Notes: generated from the sequence alone by a model not told the origin. A stretch of 64,000 nucleotides of DNA from Fragum whitleyi (GCA_948146395.1 OX411543.1:31081058-31145057); one strand, 5' to 3'; shown: positions 43,020-55,297, counted from the stretch's first letter. Numbers and translations are program-made.

Positions 43020-43265
43020 GGAGTAATACCCGAGGTATTACTATAGCATTGGCGTCGTCGTCGTGCGAAAACTGACATTTTGTGATATCTACTGAAGGTA
43101 TTCGCTGGAAACTTGGCACACATGTTAACTTTCAAAGAGAAACCTATACTATCAAGGGGGATAACTAGATACATTTTGTAAATTATGCCACTTTTTCGAC
43201 AAAGATTTTGGGTCGGAAGTTTCAGTCCCTGCCTACGCACTGATATATACCTGATCAGACCCACA
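43020..43265 (+). mobile_element. Family R element head, truncated
   Basis: The head palindrome AGTAATACCCGAGGTATTACT is followed by GGCGTCGTCGTCGTGCG and a short body (GGAAACTTGGCACACATG). There is no recognisable 3' end. It starts exactly where the preceding family B element stops, consistent with insertion at TT or with a composite. Confidence 0.5.
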
Positions 43266-43425
43266 AACTTTATTCGATTCAGAAAAATCTGCTTTACCGA
43301 TACACCGAGGTTTTGTGAACTTATTTGGTGTACAGCGCATTCAAACTATGTAGCATAAATAGTCTATTTAATAAGTTTGTATGTTTTCTGCATGAAGCTG
43401 TATGAGGAATTGATCACACCAGAAA

Positions 43426-43530
43426 GAAGTGTAACCTCTTGCTGGCCTGTACTAGAACCAATCTCTTTTTCAAATATATATTCTATAGAATTCCCAGATG
43501 GTCTCTTTTCGCGTGACGAGTCACATATAT
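43426..43530. mobile_element. MITE family M, right-half fragment
   Basis: GTACTAGAACCAATCTCTTT to CTCTTTTCGCGTGACGAGTC, then ACA. The left half is absent. Confidence 0.55.
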
Positions 43531-43588
43531 GAAAGCGGTTAATTCATATACAGCTTTCCCAGTAAAAATCACACACTGACGAGTCCCG

Positions 43589-44625
43589 TTTTTAGCGTCA
43601 CTGGCTGAAAGCCACTGGGGCTATTGTCATGGCGTTGTGTCCATCGTGCGTCCGTCCGTACGTGCGTCCATGCGTCCGTGCGTCCGGTCGTAAACTTTTT
43701 CTTTAAAAATCTTCTCCTCAGAAACTACCGGATGAATTTCAACCAAACTACACAGGAATGATCCTTGGGTGACCCTCTTTCAAAGTTGTTCAAGAATTTT
43801 TGATCCAATGAAAAACATGGATTAAATGGGCGTGGCTAATTTCCAAATATGGTAAAAAGTGATTTTTCTCAGAATGTAAGTAATCGATACCAATGAAATT
43901 TTACATGAATGATCCTTGTGTGACCCTTTATCAGTCTACAAAAGATTATTGAGATCGGATGAAAAATATGCATTTTATGGGCAGAGGTCATTTCTCTTTA
44001 TGTTATATAGTGGAAACTTTTAAAATCATTTTCTCAGAATGTAAGTGATGGATATCAACCAAATTTCACTGGAATGATTTTTGGGTGACCCTTTATCAGT
44101 CTACCAAATATTATAGTGATCGAATGAAAATTATGTATTTTATGGGCGGAGGTCATTTCTCTATATGTTATATAGTGGAAACTTTGGAAATCATTTTCTC
44201 AGGATCTAACCAATGGATATCAACCAAATTTTACTGGAATAATCCTTGAGTGACCCTGATCAGTCTACCAAAGATTTTAGTGATTGGATGAAAATTATGT
44301 ATTTTATTGGCAGAGGTCATTTCTCTATATGTTATATAGTGGAAACTTTGGAAATCATTTTCTCAGAATCTAACCAATGGATATCAACCAAATTTTACTG
44401 GAATGATCCTTGAGTGACCCTTAACCAGTCCACAGAAAATTATTGTGGTCAGATGAAAATATGCATTTTATGGGCGGAGGTCATTTCTCTATTTGTTATA
44501 GAGTGGTCACTTTGAAAATCATTTTCAAAATCAGTAGAATCCAAAATATCTAAAAGTCTAGTCAAAAATTTTATCAAAAATGTCAAGCCTGTGGAGCGAC
44601 TCAAGCCATTCATGGCTTTCTAGTT
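43589..44625 (+). mobile_element. Family B tandem-bodied element, copy 6
   Basis: Full-length: head TTTTTAGCGTCACTGGCTG, CGTCCGTGCGTCCG stretch, five units of about 155 bp, GTGGAGCGACTCAAGCCATT and CATGGCTTTCTAGTT. Two adjacent units share CTAACCAATGGATATCAACC, a recent unit duplication. Confidence 0.78.
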
Positions 44626-45003
44626 AAAAAGATAACTGTATGTTAGTAGGGCAAATAATAAGTTTTTAACACGCTTTCAAGAAGCGTTTTCATTTTGAAA
44701 GGTTTCGTTACGAAATCAAGCTAAATTCCTGGAACCATTTGTTTTATTTTACGCACGACAAATGTTGTTTGTTTAAAAGGCGTCAAACTAGGATTCGAAT
44801 GCTAAAGATCCATACAATCGAAGTCCTGAAAGTACCTTCCTGTAAGAAAACGCACAACCTTCCCTGTGCGATATTATGTCAATGCATGTAAATAAGATTT
44901 AAAAAAATGATTTCCAAAACACACTTTGGTTATAAACGGCTGATTTACACATAATTTGCCTTTTATTGGTCTCGTTTATAAGGAACAACATTACAACACC
45001 AGA

Positions 45004-45244
45004 GGCCCGTTTTACTAAACATCTTACGATCATTTTTTGCGTAAGTCAAAAATTAAAGTTATTTCTACAGAAATAACTTAAAATAGAATTCTGCCATGCA
45101 CAATCTCAATGGAATCGTCTTTTGAAGACGATTCCAATGAGATATTGCAAGGCAGTATATAAGAATGAATGAAAACACTAGGTACGATTTGTGATTTTGA
45201 CTTACGATCAAATTTTGCGTAAGATGATTAGTAAAACGGGTCCC
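45004..45244. mobile_element. MITE family N, copy 2
   Basis: GGCCCGTTTTACTAAACATC to GATGATTAGTAAAACGGGTC. The central palindrome is ATCGTCTTTTGAAGACGATT. Confidence 0.75.
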
Positions 45245-45431
45245 AGTTAACTTAGCGCCAACACCCTTTAGACATTTTCAGAAGCGAATGCCAATCATTA
45301 TGTGATGACGCAACGCTCTTGCCATTCGGGGCCTTGATACAATTCTAGGACAGATACTACTTTTTAAGGGGTGATGTAAATTTGCGCAGCCATCCTTGGT
45401 CGCCCAGCGTCGGTCAAGTCTGTGAACTACA

Positions 45432-45594
45432 TTAAGGTAGTGGACCCGCAATAGTTCCGCAACATTTTTGACAGCATAATCTTTAACACTGTAAGCGGAT
45501 GTTTCCTAATGATTTCATTAGAAACCCTCGGTGAACATTGTGAAAGATCATGAGTTCCGAAATGTTGAAAACTATTACGGGCCCACTACTTTAA
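45432..45594. mobile_element. MITE family J, copy 4
   Basis: TTAAGGTAGTGGACCCGCAA to ACGGGCCCACTACTTTAA, with the central TTTCCTAATGATTTCATTAG. Confidence 0.75.
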
Positions 45595-46140
45595 ATGAAT
45601 GGAGAGCAAGGCAATGCTTTGCGACTGAGCTCCGAGGATATTCCATAATATTCTTCATAGAAGTATCAATATGATAAACTAAATTTCATTCCGATTTGTC
45701 CGATTTGTAGTCCCGTACAGATTCGTTGGAGGGAGTAATGACATATAAGACCTAACAGAAAATAAACCTGGTTAAGTAGAATTGATTTATGGCTGGCCTC
45801 GCTCCCTGATCTTCATCCTGACACCCCCGCCCCCTCCCTTCTCCACAAACCACTAAATACATTTCATTTGCAAAAGTTTAGTAATGGACATGAAACGACA
45901 GCAAATAGTCGGAGGGCGACCTAAGCTTCGTAGCTGCTGTAGTTACGATGTTTAGGTCATATATCCACGATTATATAAAAAACGTCGGAAAATATCAGAG
46001 ATAAATTGTAATCTTATTTTCTTAAAGGGGTGTTTTGATTGTTCAATCGATATTTGATTGACAACAGCGATCTTTTAATTACAATCCCAGATGAATAAAA
46101 TCGCCAAAACGTGTTGTTGTATCCAGCTAGTGTAGACTGC

Positions 46141-46275
46141 CCTGGTTTCAGGATAACAATGCATTGACAGTTGTTTGCAAATTATACCCCGCTTTGCACG
46201 CCGTGCACGTGCAAAGCGGGGTATAATTTGCAAATAATTTCCCCCGTTTTATCATTCTAAACGCGGGAGTATCCT
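46141..46275. mobile_element. MITE family K, copy 3
   Basis: CCCTGGTTTCAGGATAACAA at the left. The core is TTGCAAATTATACCCCGCTT with its inverted copy AAGCGGGGTATAATTTGCAA around GCACGTGC. Imperfect right end TTATCATTCTAAACGCGGG. Confidence 0.6.
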
Positions 46276-48234
46276 ATACTCCGCACTTCATAGACGTTCC
46301 ATCTTACTGACAGTCATATTTATTTTCATTTGCTGATTTTGGTTTGCTTCAAATTACGATTTATCACGTGATAAGTCGATTGGCAAACATTACAGTACTT
46401 TGATAACGACGTGGCAATAAAGTTTATAGAAACCACTTCTTGAAGTAAATATCAAATCTTGACTTCTTGTGTCAGATAGTTCAAGTCAGCTAGATTCGAA
46501 ATTCCAAAGTAATCATTTCGTTTCTAATAAAATCGTCGTTTTGGAATAGGAAATCCTGAAAATCTTGCAGTCAGATTTTAAACGTTACATTCATTCAAAG
46601 TTAAGTATGTTGATTTTCAAGCATTATAGTGACGAATAACGACTCTTAAGTAATGATTTCTAGAATGGACATTTCTCGTTGTTGTTGTATTTCAGTACAA
46701 TTTTGTAATCACATGTCCCGTTCACTTGTAGAACTTCACAGGCGTTATGCACGGCCAGTGGTCCTGCCTTTATTCCAAATCTGAAAAGGAATGAAAAAGA
46801 AAAGCAATGGAACTGGGAGGCTACGCAGGAAAAAATAGTTCAGCACTCGTCACCAATATTGGTAGTAACTCATTCGAAACATCACTCGGTCATTTCCGTA
46901 AACTGCAACAGACCTTGGATGTAAGTAAGGCGGATGGGTATGTAACAAAATTGTGCGGCGGAAACTGTGTAAGAAAAACTAGCGCGGTAACAACCGGCAC
47001 TATCTTTAGATTTATATCTTTTAAAGTAAATAACGGCTGAAAAATCTTATTTTTTTGAGAATGACGAACCATTCTCAAATATTAAGATTTTCAGCCGTAA
47101 TTTAAGAATCTAAAGATATTTATATAAGGATACGATGGTTTCACGTCAGTGACTTAAACGAGTAGCATTGGCGACGTCGGATGTTTTCACTCAAAGTTTC
47201 GAGGGATAACGCTCTTTTAATTGACGTCATCGAGTTTTTCCAAGGTTTTCCCGTAATTTTTTTAAAAAAATAGGCCGTCTATGTTCATCCGAGGTTGATC
47301 GTGAAAATGGCCGAGTGGTGTTCCGAATGGGTAGTAACTCTCATTCAACCAATATTGACGTATCTTTACACTTAACTGAAACCAACTTCTAATCGGTCAC
47401 TGGATGTTTCTCTATTTTCAACATACTTACAAGAAAATAATTGAACAAAACATTACTTTCTTGCAAAGACAAATCACTTTCAATGATTTTGGTAAAAGAA
47501 TTGTTTGAAAGGGACAGAGAGAACGATTGTAGCAGACACCAAGCCACCAACCCTACCTTGTAAAAGTCACAAAACTCGCAAAATGCGGGGAATTTTTCAA
47601 ATTTCTGTCGAGGAAATACCGTTATGTTATTTAAAAATCATTATCCTTTAGATGCCCTTGAAGGTAGCAGTTTGGAAAAACGCAAAGAAAACATTATTTG
47701 ATACATTCATTTGCAGAACCGAGGCGAATTTGTTACATTTATCCCACCCACCAATGCTAATTTTGAAATTGGGGGTACGGATGTTCTTATGCAAGTTGAA
47801 TTGCTTTTCAAGAGAGAATTTTTCGTTGAATTGGGTTTCGCTATCTACAAAGAGAACGGGCTATCATATCTCATTACTCTTGTATCTTGAACTTTATTAA
47901 GCCATACTTTACGTGCATTATTTAAGTGACCGAATTGAAGTTAGCTTAAGTCTATATAGAAGTTACGCGGGAAATATTGTTAACTTTTAAATGTTTGTGG
48001 CGTGAATTAACACTTAATAATAGAGAAAAACGTTGCATCGATTTTGGTGACAGACGAAATGTCAAGGTTGATCTCCTCATCGTTTTAATGTAAGTTGTTA
48101 ATACGACTCGGGCTTTATTAAGTCACCCTTATGGATGTGCACCCATATAAAACTTTTATTTCCTATTTTCAATGTGCCTAAAGTTAACCCACACGGAGAG
48201 ACATGCGACGGTCGCGGCTCAACCCTTTCTTTAA
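46276..48234. other. Intergenic, unassigned
   Basis: Relatively unique sequence with open frames of 77 and 82 codons (46807-47040, 47652-47900) that show no family resemblance or splice context. One fold-back at 47030-47100. Confidence 0.4.
47030..47100. repeat. Fold-back hairpin
   Basis: AACGGCTGAAAAATCTTATT pairs with AATATTAAGATTTTCAGCCG around TGAGAATGACGAACCATTCTC. Confidence 0.6.
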
Positions 48235-48465
48235 AACCGGAGGTCGCATTTAAAGATACAATTAAAAGGATTAGTTTGAATGGGGTTTCACATCGCTCTC
48301 AACAATCTTTCAGCTATATCGCGGCGACTGGAGTACTTAATAATGGATTCCTGATATTTCTCACACCAGTACTGCCATTACACCCTTTCCTAGCCTCCAG
48401 CTGCTATCCCACATAGGCCCACGATTTATCGACCCATTGATGACAATTAAATGGAAGGAAGAATA
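48235..48465 (-). mobile_element. tRNA-derived SINE, copy 6, minus strand
   Basis: Reverse complement shows CAATGGGTCGATAAATCG, GGGATAGCAGCTGGAGGCTA and GGAAAGGGTGTAATGGC, followed by the usual body and TTTGAATGGGGTTTCACATC in reverse. Head absent. Confidence 0.6.
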
Positions 48466-48512
48466 ATCAATCATTCTAGAATCAGAAAGTCAGAAAAGGG
48501 ATTAATGTTTCA

Positions 48513-48650
48513 ACCCTAGTCAGACTGCGCAATCCTCGCAGTCTGACTAGGGTCGACACATTACGCTCTACACAGAGTCCCTTGTCGCGTGATGGGTCAA
48601 TTTTATGTTACGGAGTTCCAAGATGGTCCATTTCGCGTTACGGATTACAA
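48513..48650. mobile_element. MITE family M, fragment
   Basis: CTAGTCAGACTGCGCAATCC hairpin with CTCGCAGTCTGACTAGGG, followed by CTTGTCGCGTGATGGGTCA and a second tip CCAAGATGGTCCATTTCGCG. Two overlapping partial copies. Confidence 0.5.
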
Positions 48651-48832
48651 ATGATAAACTTACAGACAGCATTGCAATGTCCCTTCCAAACAACGACATC
48701 TGTTACAGTCAGGAAACGGTGTCTGAAACCTCATTCCATTACTAAATATGTAATCATTGGTGTGCTTACACGAATGAGGCGGAATAGGATCGTCACCTGG
48801 AACTATGTGTAGAAAAGAAAGTTTACTTTCAG

Positions 48833-48915
48833 GAAATAGACCCCTAATTATTCCGCAACATTTCGGGACTCATGATTTATCACAACGTTTACTGAGGTTT
48901 CCTAATGACAGGGCC
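48833..48915. mobile_element. MITE family J, fragment
   Basis: ATTCCGCAACATTTCGGGAC, ACAACGTTTACTGAGGTTTC and CTAATGA correspond to one arm of family J. Confidence 0.5.
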
Positions 48916-48924
48916 CTTAATTTC

Positions 48925-49965
48925 ACTATAATTATATTTTAAAATCTTTTCCTACAAAACCTTTGGTCTGATTTCAACAACTTGGTATGCACGACCCTTG
49001 GTTGACGTTCTTCTAAAATTCCTCAAGAAATTTGGACTCCCCCCCCCCCCCTCCCCCCCAATATGGAAATATCAGCGTGGCAGGGCTGGGCTAATTTTAT
49101 TAAATAAATGTATAAAAATCTTCTCGTCCCAAGCCATTTGCCCGATTTCAATGTAACTTAGCATAAATGAATCATAGATGACCCTCTTCTAAAGGTGTTC
49201 ATGAACTTTGGATTGTCCCCCAAATATGGGTGAGGCAAGGGGATGGGGGCTTATTTTCAATATAAAATCTTTAAAAATATTCTCCTCCCAAACAGTTTGC
49301 CCGATTTCAACGAATTTGTCATAAATAGTCCTTCGATTACCATCATCTAAACTTCTTCAAGAAATTGGGCGTGGCAGGGCGGGGCTTACTATATAAAGCT
49401 TAAAAAATTTCTCCCAAACTATTTGCCATTGAAACTTCGCATGAATGATCCTTGGTTGAAGTTCTTCTAACGTTCTTCAAGAGATTTGGATAGGCTCCGA
49501 AAAAATTGGCGTGACAGGGCGGGGCTTATTTCATTTGGATTGAACCCCATATATTGGCGTGACAGGGCTGGGATTATTTTCAATATTTAAACTTAAAGGA
49601 ACCTACTCTCAATCCATTGCCCAATTTTCAAAGAAACTTGGCATAAATGATTCTTAGGTGACCCTCTTCTAAAGCTGTTCAAGAATTTTGGTTCCCCCCC
49701 CCCCCCCCCCCCCAAACATGGGCGTGGTAGGGCGGGGTTTGTATTCCCTTTAAATGTTCTCCTTCGAAACTATTCGACCAATTTCAACAAAACTTCGCAG
49801 TATAAATTTTCTTGGGCAAATCTCCCCCAGCAGAATTTTGATTCGCCAATGTAGGCCTATGGGTGGTTGTGCTTATGTTCTCAAAATAATTGTCGCTTTC
49901 CCATGCTATATATGGTTAAAGATCCTTCAAGACATATCTATCTTTAAAAAAAACTTTTTCCATTT
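48925..49965 (+). repeat. Family G tandem array, no clear ends
   Basis: Six or so diverged units of about 160 bp with CCCGATTTCAA, ATGATCCTTGGTTGA, CTTCTAAA.TTCTTCAAGAA and GGCGTGGCAGGGCGGGGCTT. Two long C-runs (about 49030-49057 and 49697-49713) interrupt it. The style matches the bodies of the other families, but no head or 3' hairpin is seen. Confidence 0.65.
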
Positions 49966-50592
49966 AGAATCAATATTGATATATATATCATGGGCATATT
50001 CTGGGCATGACTACTAGTATATGAAATTTCACAAAAAATTTAAAAAAAAAAATGTTAGAAGCATATTATAAATTCACCAGGATACGGACTAAATATTAAA
50101 ACAAGCCATAACATACCGTTGTAGTCTGTATAGATGAAGTGACATCTTGGTATCATATAGCCGCTACTTATTCCCAATATTAAAACCCATAGTAAAACGA
50201 ACAACATATTTCGATTTTTTCGCGTATAGGTTTATATACAAAATATTAATACGTGATGGTAACGTTGCATATATACAGAAATACGATGTGTTTGTTGGTA
50301 TTTAAAGTAAAATGTCATTTGTGTGTGAGGACAAGATAATCGCAAAGTTCCTATCATTAAAGTAATTTAGTCAATTTCATCACGAAAATCGTGCATCAAT
50401 TTGTTCATACTCAAAATAAGTAACAAAAAATTTCATTTCAATAACATTTTTACCCAAAAGTTGAGTATTTTTATATAAAAATATTGTAGTTACAATACAA
50501 AAACATTTGCATACGTGTAGGAAGTAAGCGTAAAAGTTGAGTACATAGCTTAAGAATCAGAACAGTGATTAACGAAGCAAACGAATATAAAT

Positions 50593-50752
50593 TTAAGGTA
50601 GTGGACCCGTTATAGTTCCGCAACGTTTCGGGAGTAATGAACTTTAACATTATTTCCTAATGATTTTCATTAGGAAACCTCGGTTAACACTGTGAAAGAG
50701 CTCCTGGTCCGAAATGTTGCGGAACTATTACGGTTCCATAAGTGAGTCTTAA
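50593..50752. mobile_element. MITE family J, copy 5
   Basis: TTAAGGTAGTGGACCCGTTA at the left, centre CCTAATGATTTTCATTAGG, right arm GAAATGTTGCGGAACTATTA. The last bases before TTAA are diverged. A short deletion is present in the left arm. Confidence 0.7.
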
Positions 50753-51388
50753 AGGAATTGGTCCGGTTCCGACATTTTCCTACGCAAATTAGGAATTTGT
50801 AGATTACTGAGTCCGCCCATTTACCTCCGTCATAAATAGCCCTATATATGTAAATGTTATTTTTCTGCAAAAATAAAGTATAAAACAAAGAGCAAGTCGT
50901 CAGAGAGCGATATTAGCGTCGTAATTACAGCTGCTTCGACGTTTAACGCGCCAAATGCACGAAAATGACTGAAACAAAGTTCCAGGGAGCTCAATAGTCG
51001 TCTTCTTAGAAATTAGTAGTGTTGATAGTCAATCGAATTTTTCATATTGGCAGCAGCAATTTGTTAATTCTCACATTGTCGGGATTAAACCTTCCTTTTT
51101 AAAACCTTTTATAATACGACCAACGTCGCGGGAGTGAAATAATCCCGTTGAATATTTGTGATATTACACGGGTGTTATTACACTAGTGGTATAACTATGC
51201 AAATAAGGTCAAAGCGAATATCAACGCTATTTTGTAACCGCGAAAATGACATCATAATGTATATAGTGACGTCAGTTTTAAACGGCGTTATGAGTTTTGC
51301 GGAATATTGAAATGTTTAATTTCAAGAATTTTGACGATTTTTTGTCATATTTTAAATAGAATATCAAATTTGTGCTCATAAAATACTG

Positions 51389-51476
51389 AATTTATTAAAC
51401 TCGTCATCCATAAACAGATAAAAACTCGGCGTAACCTCGTTTTCATCTGTTTATAGATTACTCGTTTAATAAATCG
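51389..51476. repeat. Fold-back hairpin
   Basis: TTTATTAAACTCGTCATCCA, TAAACAGATAAAAAC pair with GTTTTCATCTGTTTATAGAT, TACTCGTTTAATAAA. Confidence 0.65.
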
Positions 51477-52029
51477 GTATTCCATGATTACTCATTCAAT
51501 ATCCTCTATATTATAGATTTTTAATGCCTTTTTTATCACGTACTTGCGTAAAATGTGTCGTTCAATGGTATATCCAAGATAGCTTTCTTGGGGATCGAGA
51601 TATTAAAAAACGTGAAGTCAACTATGTATCCCTCCACCACGGAGAACCTTCATATGATTTTAGACCACGCTTGAAGCGAATCGGCCAATCAGAGAGCAGT
51701 ATTTCAAAAATATAAATCACAGATACAACTCTTAGCATTGTATTTACAGATATACACTGAAAGTGAGTCGTGCACGTGAATCTTGACAGATTTTGTGTGC
51801 CGTGTCATTTTAAGAAGGTGTCGAGAATATTGTATTATCGCTTTTTCCAAAAGACTTTCTTCAGTTGTATACATGCAAAAGGACTGCAATAAGTAAAGAT
51901 TATATATTCATAAGTATAGTTTCGGTATAATTACACATAAAATCAGTAAAATCAAAGCGAATTTTACTCGTTTTTCGTTGTCCAGATGTTGGGGTAAAAA
52001 TTACAGACAATGATAAAAAGCGTGGTCTA

Positions 52030-52131
52030 AGTCAGATAGAAAATCTCGTGCCGCGGTATACGGGAAATAGACACTCGCTGTCGCTCGTGTCTATTTCCCA
52101 TATACCACGGCACTCGTTTTCTATCCTATAC
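52030..52131. repeat. Fold-back hairpin, ~40-bp arms
   Basis: ATAGAAAATCTCGTGCCGCG, GTATACGGGAAATAGACACT pair with GTGTCTATTTCCCATATACC, ACGGCACTCGTTTTCTAT. It lies about 680 bp upstream of the SLC5 start codon. Confidence 0.7.
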
Positions 52132-52783
52132 ACAGGCAACAACTGTATATTTTTTTCGTTAACGAAAGCAATAAGTCGAAGGCTAGCTACAAGAATAACA
52201 AAAACTCTTGAATTGTCACCTTCTACGATTATTTGGTGAACTGTCCTCTTTGTCCAAACGTATTCCTTTCATTCTCAAATAAAATGCTTGTATGCTTTTC
52301 AGATTTGTCCAGTTAAATTCAGGAATTGTCGGACAATGTTAACAGAATTTCCTCTTTTTGCCGGAAGCAAGGGAATTGAATTGATTTCTATTCACTTTAC
52401 CATGGCATATAGAGACGAAATAGGAAAATACTTAAAATTGTCCATGAAATGGTCTTTATGGAATGGTGTATATATTGCATAACTTGACCATTTATGCATT
52501 TATTTGCTCGCCTTTTAGGCTATATATTTTTTATGTAATCGCTAAAAAAATGATCATTACTTTTTAAAAATTAGATATTGCATTTTGAAAAAGAAGAAGA
52601 TAAGCAGTTTTGGAAATACAAAATGTATTTGGACTGAATGACCATCAAGGTTAACTGATAACAGAGAACGATAAGGAACTCATTGTGCGACTCTTTGTCT
52701 TCGATTAGCATATGATAAGATTATTTGCTAATATAAGCTCATTCTTCATTTTATGGAATATGCAATAATATTTTCTGTTCTAG

Positions 52784-52809
52784 GTTAGGGCTCGTATACT
52801 ATAGAGAAA
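52784..52809 (+). other. SLC5 5'UTR end after probable acceptor
   Basis: TTCTGTTCTAG ending at 52783 looks like a splice acceptor 26 bp before the start codon, suggesting a non-coding first exon further upstream. The start context GAGAAAATGG has A at -3 and G at +4, a good eukaryotic initiation context. Confidence 0.5.
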
Positions 52810-53151
52810 ATGGCGACCTTCCAAGTTTTGGATTACTGTTTATTTGTATCAGTGTTACTTATTTCTGCGCTTGTTGGAATTTACTACATCGTGAAAGAGA
52901 AATGGGCGCCCAAAACTGCAACATCGGAGGATATTTTGATGGGTGGTCGCGAAATGGCGGCATTTCCGGTTGCCATGTCGTTGATTGCCAGTTATATGTC
53001 AGCCATAACTGTTCTCGGTATCCCAACGGAAATGTACGCATTTGGTTCCCAGTACTGGCTAGTCTGTTTGTCGGGTCTCCTAACCTACCCGGTCACGTGT
53101 CATATTTTCTTGCCCTTCTTCCACAACATGCAGCTGAACAGTGCTTATCAG
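52810..53151 (+). CDS. SLC5 transporter exon 1 (N-terminus, first membrane helices)
   Basis: It starts with ATGGCGACC in a good context and ends at TATCAG|GTATGT, phase 0, 114 residues. The first helix is LDYCLFVSVLLISALVGIYY, followed by a short loop and the family signature SEDILMGGREMAAFPVAMSL, then IASYMSAITVLGIPTEMYAF and a long hydrophobic helix LVCLSGLLTYPVTCHIFLP. ILMGGREM is the conserved SLC5 loop, and SYMSAITVLG corresponds to the unwound helix that contributes to sodium and substrate binding. The open reading frame continues only two codons past the donor, which supports the splice site. Confidence 0.93.
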
Positions 53152-53209
53152 GTATGTTAAATAAATTGACTGTAGGAATATACAGAGACCAAATTAAATC
53201 ATTGATAAA

Positions 53210-53470
53210 TGTGACCCGTCGCGCGAAAAGGGACCACCTGGAAAATCTGTAAAATAAATACTTAAAAAAGAGATTGGGTCCAGCATAGGTCAACCAGAGG
53301 TCACAAATCAAAATTCTTTCACTGGAAGGTAGATTGAACATTCTAGATGCGGAAAATAAGCTGAGAGCGAAAAGTTGATTCTCTAGTCAGTCTGCGCAAT
53401 CCGCGCAGTCTGACTGGGATCGATACTTTACGCACTACCCGGATGGTCCCTTTTCACGTGACAGGTCACA
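53210..53470. mobile_element. MITE family M, copy 2 (SLC5 intron 1)
   Basis: TGTGACCCGTCGCGCGAAAA to TTTTCACGTGACAGGTCACA. The internal block GGTCAACCAGAGGTC and hairpin CAGTCTGCGCAATCCGCGCA are reversed relative to the other copies, i.e. opposite insertion orientation. Confidence 0.7.
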
Positions 53471-54747
53471 AATATGTAAATATAGTTTACCTAAGGGATG
53501 CAAAATCATTCAGAGAATCCAAAGACTATCTTTTCATATTGAGAAAATTTCCTGTGGCGGTACAGAGGATATCGGATATTATACGCATATGAAAAACTAA
53601 CATTATTTCTCGCTATGCCGGAGGGTTTGGGACTAAGATACGAACGGGAGAGACTCTCTGTCGTAATGAAGATGGTTCCCTTCGATCCAAAAATCATAAC
53701 GATTTTTGGAGAATAAACTACCATCACATCAGATAACACAGGCCAAAACAGAAGACCGAGGGAGTCATGGTAGCACAGAAATGAATCAGTTTTTTTTTTC
53801 ACTGAGGGTTCGAATCGAATTCAAGGAATGGTTCTGAATTTCAACTTGATACCGAATGTACAATGTGAACAATGTGAACAATGTGAAAATGGTAGAATCA
53901 GAGAAAATGGCAATAGTAATTATTCTTGAAAGATCAAAACAATCTCCCATTCAAATGGACTATGGCCGAAATAAATTACAATTGGTACAAAAACAAAACA
54001 AAACAAAAAAAAAAAACAAAAAAAACAGAATGTTGTCCCGGCATTATTGCTGTGTCAAGTCTGCACAATTTTGATCACCATTTCAAACTTAAATCACAGA
54101 TACTAGAGAATAATTGTGAAATACAAATTGAAATCCTTTCTTAAATTTGAAATTCTAAGGGTAAGCTGAATATTAACTTTGACCTTGACTTTTGGAGAAT
54201 ATGAAAACCTATTTTAGATGGCAAATTAACTCAATATAGAAAAAAATAGCTGTTGTATTAATGTTATGATGACCCATGACTATAAAAAATCTTATTACGA
54301 AATTGGGCTTTTTATCAATCACTTGCATTGTATGTGTAATTGGAAGTTGCAAATTTGCTTTTACAGTCATTTTTTGTGTTGGTCAACATCGGTTACGAAT
54401 TGCTAAGTTAAGTTCTGTTTTTACAAAGACTCAAATCATTAATAAAGGGAGAAGAAGTTAAAAACAAAACAAAACAACAACAACAAAAACATATCAGTCT
54501 ATTTCTTTAGGCATTTCACTGATATTTTTTGTAATATGATTTTTGGAAAGACACGAAAACGAAGTAAAAACTTTATTTCGCTTAAAAATTTGCAGGCTTG
54601 AGAGCAGTAATGCCGGGTGGTGCCTTTTTTTTTCTTTTTTCAAACATGTAAGCATGTTTTTATGCTCGTGCCATTCAAAGGTATACTTGTAATATTATGT
54701 TCAGTAAATAACTAATTGATTTACTTTCTTAATTTTTCTGATTTCAG

Positions 54748-54813
54748 TATCTGGAGCTTCGTTTCAATCGTACAACAAGATTTCTTGCCTCAGCCATCTT
54801 TTCAATAGAAATG
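54748..54813 (+). CDS. SLC5 transporter exon 2
   Basis: The acceptor GATTTCAG and donor ATG|GTAAGT bound a 66-bp phase-0 exon. It encodes YLELRFNRTTRFLASAIFSI plus EM. YLELRF followed by a basic turn and a new helix is highly conserved in SLC5 proteins. A MITE begins about 115 bp downstream. Confidence 0.92.
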
Positions 54814-54928
54814 GTAAGTGTAACAAATGGTCACTATTTATTAGATTATTTAAGTATTCTCCATTTTTTCAGTTTATGCTTAAGAAGAGTCAAGCGAAAG
54901 GGACCATCTGGTAACTCCGTTAAATATA

Positions 54929-55199
54929 TGTGACCCGTCACGCGAAAAGGGACCATCTGGGAAGTGCGTAAAGTGTCGATCCTAGTCAGACTGCGCGGAT
55001 TGCGCAGACTGACTTGGGTCGAAACTTTTCGCAATGTGCTTATTTTCTGAATGATCAATCTACCCCCCCCCCCCACCCCACCCCAATAAAAGAATTTTTG
55101 AAATGCGACCTCTGGTTGACTTATGCTAGACCCAATCTCTTTTTCAAATATCGGTTTTACAGATTTCCGAGATGGTCCCGTTTCGCGTGACGGGTCACA
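54929..55199. mobile_element. MITE family M, copy 3 (SLC5 intron 2)
   Basis: TGTGACCCGTCACGCGAAAA and TTTCGCGTGACGGGTCACA are near-perfect ends with ATAT on both sides. A C-run (55064-55075) sits in the core. A broken tip of another copy (GCGAAAGGGACCATCTGG) precedes it at 54893. Confidence 0.75.
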
Positions 55200-55297
55200 T
55201 ATGTATAAAATACAGATACAACCAGGAACCACATGTTAATATCGTTACGCCTAAAATTAGCACTATCCTTCTTAAATAAAAAAAAGCCTTACATCAA

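Larger units (their letters stand above)
49966..52029. other. Upstream region of SLC5 gene, mostly unassigned
   Basis: Contains MITE J copy 5 and one fold-back. A promoter or a non-coding first exon of the SLC5 gene may lie here or in the following 750 bp, but none can be pinpointed. Confidence 0.35.

Noticed and set aside
54846..55232. 128-codon minus-strand frame
   Set aside because: Runs through a MITE family M copy with a C-run; no family resemblance.
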